Below, one piece after another: positions 59,585 through 64,000 of a DNA stretch of 64,000 bases (positions are counted from its first letter, which is position 1; each line of letters starts with the position of its first letter). A model generated the notes under the pieces. That model had not been told where the DNA came from. It saw only the letters and a list, made by a program, of their open reading frames with translations, and did not search any database. The position numbers were made by a program, and so were the translations under genes. Source of the stretch: Hymenochaete sp. R1 (lineage: Eukaryota > Basidiomycota > Agaricomycetes > Hymenochaetales > Hymenochaetaceae); NCBI GenBank assembly GCA_019400425.1, contig JAFREE010000041.1:1-64000 (forward strand). The letters are read 5' to 3'.

Positions 59585-61248
59585 TCAGCACGTCTCCTCA
59601 CCCTCGCCATCCTCAAACCCAGCCGCGCTCCTAATCGAATCAAGCAACACATCCTGGAAGTCCCCTGCCGCCTCCCACATCGCGAATCCCCTCAGGCCCT
59701 GACTCTGGATATACGTCCCCTTCGCCTTGAAGGCATCCGGGCTATCATAGCTCACCATCACGCTGCTCGTCGCATTATACACATAGTCCGTCTGACTGCA
59801 CTCGTCAAAGCGATGCGGCACGCCCTCCACCGGCGTCCCATCCGCATTCAAGAGATTCGCACCGACGAGCGCCCACATATCCCACGTGCCCGCGTTATCC
59901 TGTTCCACACCACACACGTCAAGCGTCCCCTTCGCGTCGTCCCATGCATCACCCTTCGGGAACGCCGTCGCGTCAAACGCAGGATACGCAGCGAGCTCCG
60001 TCTCCGATCCATTCGCAAACGCCGCGCTCGAGTTGACAGCGAAGCTGTGTCCGTACGACGCTACGCCCAGCACGATCTGCGCTAGCGGCATCCCTGCGGC
60101 GGTCCAGGCCTGCACGGCGCTCACGGCGCTACCTTGCTGGTTTTCTGTGCTCGCACAGGTGTCGTTGAGGGGTGCGTTGGGTCCCGCGCCAGTAGACCAG
60201 GCGCCCCAAATATCGTAGTTCATGACGGCGATGTAGTCAAGGACGGAAGCGAAGGCAGTGACATCAGTGGAGGGGTCACCGGATGCATCAACGAAGGGAG
60301 TAATAGAAGTTGCGGCAGAGAGGGTGAGGTTGCGGCCGACATCGGTTTGGCGGAGGGCTTCGAGAGTTAAGAGAAGGTTGGAGGTGTCGTTGGCAGAGAT
60401 GGTGTTACAACCAACACCCTGTTTGTTGGGGTACTCCCAGCTGAACGTAGAGTTGAATATATGCGCCAGGAGAGAAAAAAATCATAACGCGACACTCACT
60501 CAAAGTCAATTCCATCGAGCTGGTATTCTTGCACGAGGTTCGTGATGGCGTTGACAAACGCCGTGCGGTTCGCGTCGTCGCCGAGATTGGACGAGAAAAA
60601 TACGGAACCAGCCCACCCGCCGACGGACAACGATGCTTTCACATTCTAAATGGGGCAATGAGTAACGACATCCGAGTCCGATCAGCACAGTCAGGAACGG
60701 GTACGGGTATTACGGAAATTTTGAGCCGTAAGTTCCGTCGCAAGGAACGAAAGCGAACCCAGGCGATGATAGCTAAGGAAGGGGAAAGGATGGAAAGAAA
60801 AAAAGAAAAATCGACTCACATTTTCATGTGCTTTGGCGACAAACTGAGGGAGCAAGCTCGCATCATCATCCGTCAGTGTAATGTTCGTCGGGTCCTCGCT
60901 CGGAACACTAAACACACAAGCTCGCCATCAGCTCCCAGCGTCCCCAACCTCAACAAATCAAAGAGAAAGAACGCACGCAAATGCGTAAGTGACCTGCGTA
61001 TACTTGTCCCACGACAATTTATCAAGTCCAAACGACTCCACATGCCACCCCGCAAACCACGTCGTCGCCACCATTTCCACTTCCGTCACGTTCCCAGACC
61101 CCGAGGATGGGTCCGACGTGTTGCCATCACGAACAGCGACGGCGCGGTTCGAAAGCGGTGCAAAGTCAGCGTTGCCAGCGGAGACGCCGAGCAAGGCGGG
61201 CGCTGCGAGCGCCAGGAAAGAGAGGAAAGAGCGGGAGGTGGACAACAT
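59585..61248 (-). CDS. Secreted GH18 chitinase
   Basis: Four exons. Exon 1 from 61248 has a signal peptide (MLSTSRSFLSFLALAAPALLG) and, after a short linker, the first strand of the barrel (VATTWFAGWH). Exon 2 starts at VPSEDPTN. Exon 3 carries VKASLSVGGWAGSVFF, the SxGG motif. The junction of exons 3 and 4 rebuilds the catalytic motif LDGIDFDWEYP (DxxDxDxE); unspliced it would misread as a Glu. Exon 4 continues with VLDYIAVMNYDIWG, LGVASYGHSF and GLRGFAMWEAAGD and ends EGEETC. Length is about 450 residues. It hydrolyses chitin in the cell wall or in food; no carbohydrate-binding module is seen. All active-site residues are present. Confidence 0.95.
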
Positions 61249-61319
61249 GTTCTATTCCGTTGTCGGTCGTCGTTTGTCGTCGACAGTGACGAGAAGAGGG
61301 GATATTAAGAGAGGGGGGA

Positions 61320-61364
<45 letters not shown>

Positions 61365-61817
61365 TCTGAAAAGGAAGGTGGTGGTGGAGTGAGAAGAAGT
61401 AGCAGAGGCAGAGAGGACGGGAGCTTAAGAGTCCGCCCGCCAGGCTGTGCATCCCACACCACGTTTTGTCTTTTACCGGACTACACAAGTACCAAGCGTA
61501 CGCTCCGGCTGATCTACAGGCACTGCAATTTTGATCCTTCACAAAACTAAAAAGCCGTACAATTAAGATTACTGGTTCAAATCTACAAGTATGCTACCGG
61601 TTGCTGTCCGTCTGGGATACATGATCGTCTATTGTGCGCTTGCATGCATATGGTTACTTGCGAAGAGGAAGGACAACGATGGTTGGAAGGAACAGAAAAC
61701 AAAACGGACATCCAATAGAGAAAAGAAACCAAACGAGTGATGCAAGAAGAATGATACCATCATCGGGAAATGAGATGCAAACACGCACAACAACAGACAC
61801 ACGCACGATGTTCATGT
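61249..61817. other. Chitinase promoter and 3' flank of the next gene
   Basis: About 570 bases. It includes a GGACGA hexanucleotide repeat at about 61320-61364 in the probable chitinase leader. No gene was recognised. Confidence 0.55.
61320..61364 (+). repeat. GGACGA hexanucleotide microsatellite
   Basis: About seven uninterrupted copies of the unit GGACGA, about 75-115 bases upstream of the chitinase start, so probably in its 5' leader (as TCGTCC on the transcript). Confidence 0.9.
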
Positions 61818-64000
61818 TCACGCACTCACCCCGGCGACCCGTGCAAACTCTTCTACATGCGCCTGCATGTTCGCTATATCCGCCCTCAGCCGCGTGAATC
61901 GTGCCTCCATCTCCTCATATAGTGCATACCCCTCGTACTCTTCCGTGTTATGCCCAACGCAATACTCGCTGTTCCCCTCCACACCGCCACTCTCACGCCC
62001 ACCTTCGCTCTTGTCGCCGTTCAACACATCTGCATCTGCATCTGCATCAGTGACGGAGTGATCGGCTAAGTCGGGGATACTGAACGCAAACGATTCATGC
62101 GCGTACGACGACTCTTGCGGCCGACCGGGACCTAGACCAGTGCCGGGAAAAGCGCTAGCACGACGCGGGCTCGCATCCCGTCTCAGACTCGACTTGGCGA
62201 ATTCCTTCCTTGCGGGCATCACAGTGACATCGTCGTCGTCCGCATCAATGACCTCCTGCGTGGCCTCTGCATCTTTCCTGTCCCGCCAACTCCGAGTTTG
62301 GCCAATGCACATGTCGACATCGGCAGTATCGTTGAGTTCTGTATCAACGAGCTCACTCTCCTTCTCGCCTGAGACCGGCGCCGAAGACTCATCTGCTCTC
62401 TTTCCTCGTCTCCCAATTCCCCGTTTCGGGCTCTGGATACCGCTAGCACTGGCATTAACCTCCTCATCCCCTTCTCCATCTAGTCGGCGCTCCGAGCTGG
62501 CGAACTTGCCCCTGAGACCAGGTCTTGCAGGGGTGGATGTTGACATTGCAAATCTCACTTTCGTGTCTGGCGGTGAGGAAGGTGCAGAGCGTCTCTCTGG
62601 TGAAGATTTGCGAGGATAAGGTGTCCCTTTGTATTTTCTCCGATCATTTGCGACTCGATCCGCTGTCTTCGAACGCGGGGTGTCCAGTGCCATCCTCATC
62701 TCCCGGGTAAATTCACCCTCCTCTTCTACTTCTTCCTTTTCCTTTTCCTTTTCCTTTTCCGTTTCCTCTTCCTCGTTTCCATCCTCGAGTCCTGCCGATC
62801 TTGATCCTCGACCAAGTGGATGCGGCGTCGAAGCGTATTTCCGATTCTCTTTTCCGCTCTTGTGAGGCAGAGGTGTACTTGAACCAACTCCGGTCACACC
62901 GGGGCCCCCGAATCCACCGAGCCCCGAATGAGATATCGAGTCCATATCGGAATTGATGTCTGCAAATCGAGTACGCGGCTTATTGGGCGTCTTTGAATCC
63001 ATGCGGTCATTAGACTTGCCCGGCTCTTGAGTCTTGTGCTCGATAGCTTCACCCTTCCTATCTTTTAAGGATCTGCCACCAGCATCGAATGTATCGCTCC
63101 TGCCAGCAGCCCCAAACCCACTTAAGCTCACACTCGAACCACTCCTTGTCCTTCCCAGCCCCCCAGGTCGTCCTAGAATCATACTGTCTGGCGGCTCGCT
63201 CCCACTCCTCCCTATCAAATAAGCACTCGACACGGTCGGTGTTGCACTTCGCCTCGATATCGATAACATTGACATCGCAGAACCTGGTCGGGGCGACGGG
63301 CTTGGGCTAGGAGGGCATTCTGAACCTGTTTCAGTCTCGGTCTCGGTCTCTGTTGCAGCACCATGCCCAGCTTGAGAAGGGTTGACAGCTCGTGGTGTAG
63401 ACGTCGGAAGGAGAGCACTGAAACCCATGGTCGAGTTGGAATTAGATGTTGAATGAGATTGCGAGTGAGATAGAGAACGAGAAAGAGTGCCCGTAAATGT
63501 GTTCGAATACGAATAATCCGCATTTGGAGGAACAATATGGGTCGTATCGTCGAACCTAAGCTCTTTTCGAATCGTAGTTGAATCTCCCTTTGATAGGCTC
63601 GCTGATCTTGACACAGCCATCTGCGGAGGTGGCTTCCGCCTCCAAGATCCTCCAAAATTAGATAGTTTTCCTGTACCAGTGCCATTCCCAGTGAACGTCA
63701 CAGTTGAGTCTGAATTTTCCTTGCCCGAAAAGTCCATGGATAACGGCGGCGGTGGCGGCCCGAACCCATTGTCCGGTAAAAGTACTTTTGGCTTCTTCCC
63801 ACTTTCCAAGACACGCTTTCGAGCGCTCATTCCAACACAATCAACGAGCATACGCATCGCTTCGCGGTCAGATACAGGCCTTGTCTGCGAACTCCTCTTT
63901 GCACTGGCCGTAACGCGTACGGTACTCGGTGGGACCATAGAACTCCCTGTCCCAGGACGACCTCGCGAGGGTCGCATAGGAGTGATGAATGGATGTTGTT
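61818..64000 (-). CDS. Unknown long disordered protein, cut by the window edge
   Basis: At least 719 residues. The frame stays open to the right end of the window: upstream of the ATG at 63977 it reads QHPFITP, so the true start may lie outside. The sequence is mostly disordered, rich in Ser, Pro, Arg and Glu. An ordered-looking segment near the visible N-terminus reads DREAMRMLVDCVGMSARKRV. Repeats include TETETETE and EKEKEKEKE. Short Ser/Thr-Pro sites are frequent (ASTPHPLG, KGTPYPRKSSP), typical of kinase targets. The C-terminus is a short coiled coil (YEEMEARFTRLRADIANMQA) ending VAGVSA. No family was recognised. The layout suggests a cytoskeletal or cell-cycle scaffold, but this is only a guess. 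Confidence 0.75.
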   Translation of the reverse strand, partial: QHPFITPMRPSRGRPGTGSSMVPPSTVRVTASAKRSSQTRPVSDREAMRMLVDCVGMSARKRVLESGKKPKVLLPDNGFGPPPPPLSMDFSGKENSDSTVTFTGNGTGTGKLSNFGGSWRRKPPPQMAVSRSASLSKGDSTTIRKELRFDDTTHIVPPNADYSYSNTFTGTLSRSLSHSQSHSTSNSNSTMGFSALLPTSTPRAVNPSQAGHGAATETETETETGSECPPSPSPSPRPGSAMSMLSISRRSATPTVSSAYLIGRSGSEPPDSMILGRPGGLGRTRSGSSVSLSGFGAAGRSDTFDAGGRSLKDRKGEAIEHKTQEPGKSNDRMDSKTPNKPRTRFADINSDMDSISHSGLGGFGGPGVTGVGSSTPLPHKSGKENRKYASTPHPLGRGSRSAGLEDGNEEEETEKEKEKEKEEVEEEGEFTREMRMALDTPRSKTADRVANDRRKYKGTPYPRKSSPERRSAPSSPPDTKVRFAMSTSTPARPGLRGKFASSERRLDGEGDEEVNASASGIQSPKRGIGRRGKRADESSAPVSGEKESELVDTELNDTADVDMCIGQTRSWRDRKDAEATQEVIDADDDDVTVMPARKEFAKSSLRRDASPRRASAFPGTGLGPGRPQESSYAHESFAFSIPDLADHSVTDADADADVLNGDKSEGGRESGGVEGNSEYCVGHNTEEYEGYALYEEMEARFTRLRADIANMQAHVEEFARVAGVSA

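Noticed and set aside
60470..60525. Chitinase with Glu replacing a catalytic Asp (DGIDFE)
   Set aside because: Artefact of reading through the intron; splicing restores DGIDFDWEYP.

Overview
The window is nuclear DNA of a filamentous fungus, most likely a mushroom-forming basidiomycete (Agaricomycetes). Almost every gene is split by short introns of about 45-70 bases with GT(A/G)NGT donors. The gene set includes a DUF6533 membrane protein, a Ure2-type glutathione S-transferase (GST) pair, a GH18 chitinase, a secreted phospholipase B, the Arp2/3 subunit ARPC5 and the diflavin reductase TAH18. Coding coordinates below are outer limits of spliced genes; most exon joins were worked out by hand from reading frame and splice signals.

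Left part, 1-16.5 kb: a gene-poor stretch with one intron-containing tRNA-Glu(CTC), an MFS drug/polyamine-type transporter, a DUF6533 membrane protein, a secreted Ser-rich protein, 4 kb without a supportable gene, and a GPI-anchored-looking Asn/Gly-rich protein.

First copy of a duplicated pair, 17.4-19.9 kb (both + strand): a helical protein of unknown family (called family U here) followed by a Ure2-like GST. The second copy lies at 42.7-46.5 kb (both - strand). Here U is twice as long, with two repeats of the same domain, and its GST neighbour has the same exon sizes. Homology reaches into promoters and 5' leaders. In both gene pairs the 5' parts are nearly identical and the 3' parts are clearly diverged, which suggests gene conversion. 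Next to the second pair is a further unknown helical protein built of three repeats (47.1-48.5 kb). This lineage-specific set is the best candidate for undescribed biology in the window.

Conserved housekeeping block between the copies, 20.8-41.4 kb: a very large VHS-GAT adaptor (about 1,719 aa), an unknown protein with a glycine-rich hydrophobic tail, ARPC5, TAH18, a BAR-SH3 protein and a SAP-domain membrane protein. Three of them (VHS-GAT, ARPC5, BAR-SH3) act in actin, endocytosis or membrane traffic.

Right part, 50.9-64.0 kb: phospholipase B, an unknown nuclear-looking protein, a hotdog thioesterase with an apparent frameshift, a GH18 chitinase, and a long disordered protein that runs off the right edge.

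No virus, transposon coding region, CRISPR array or rRNA was seen. A degenerate GC-rich repeat near 31.4-32.1 kb may be a mobile-element remnant.
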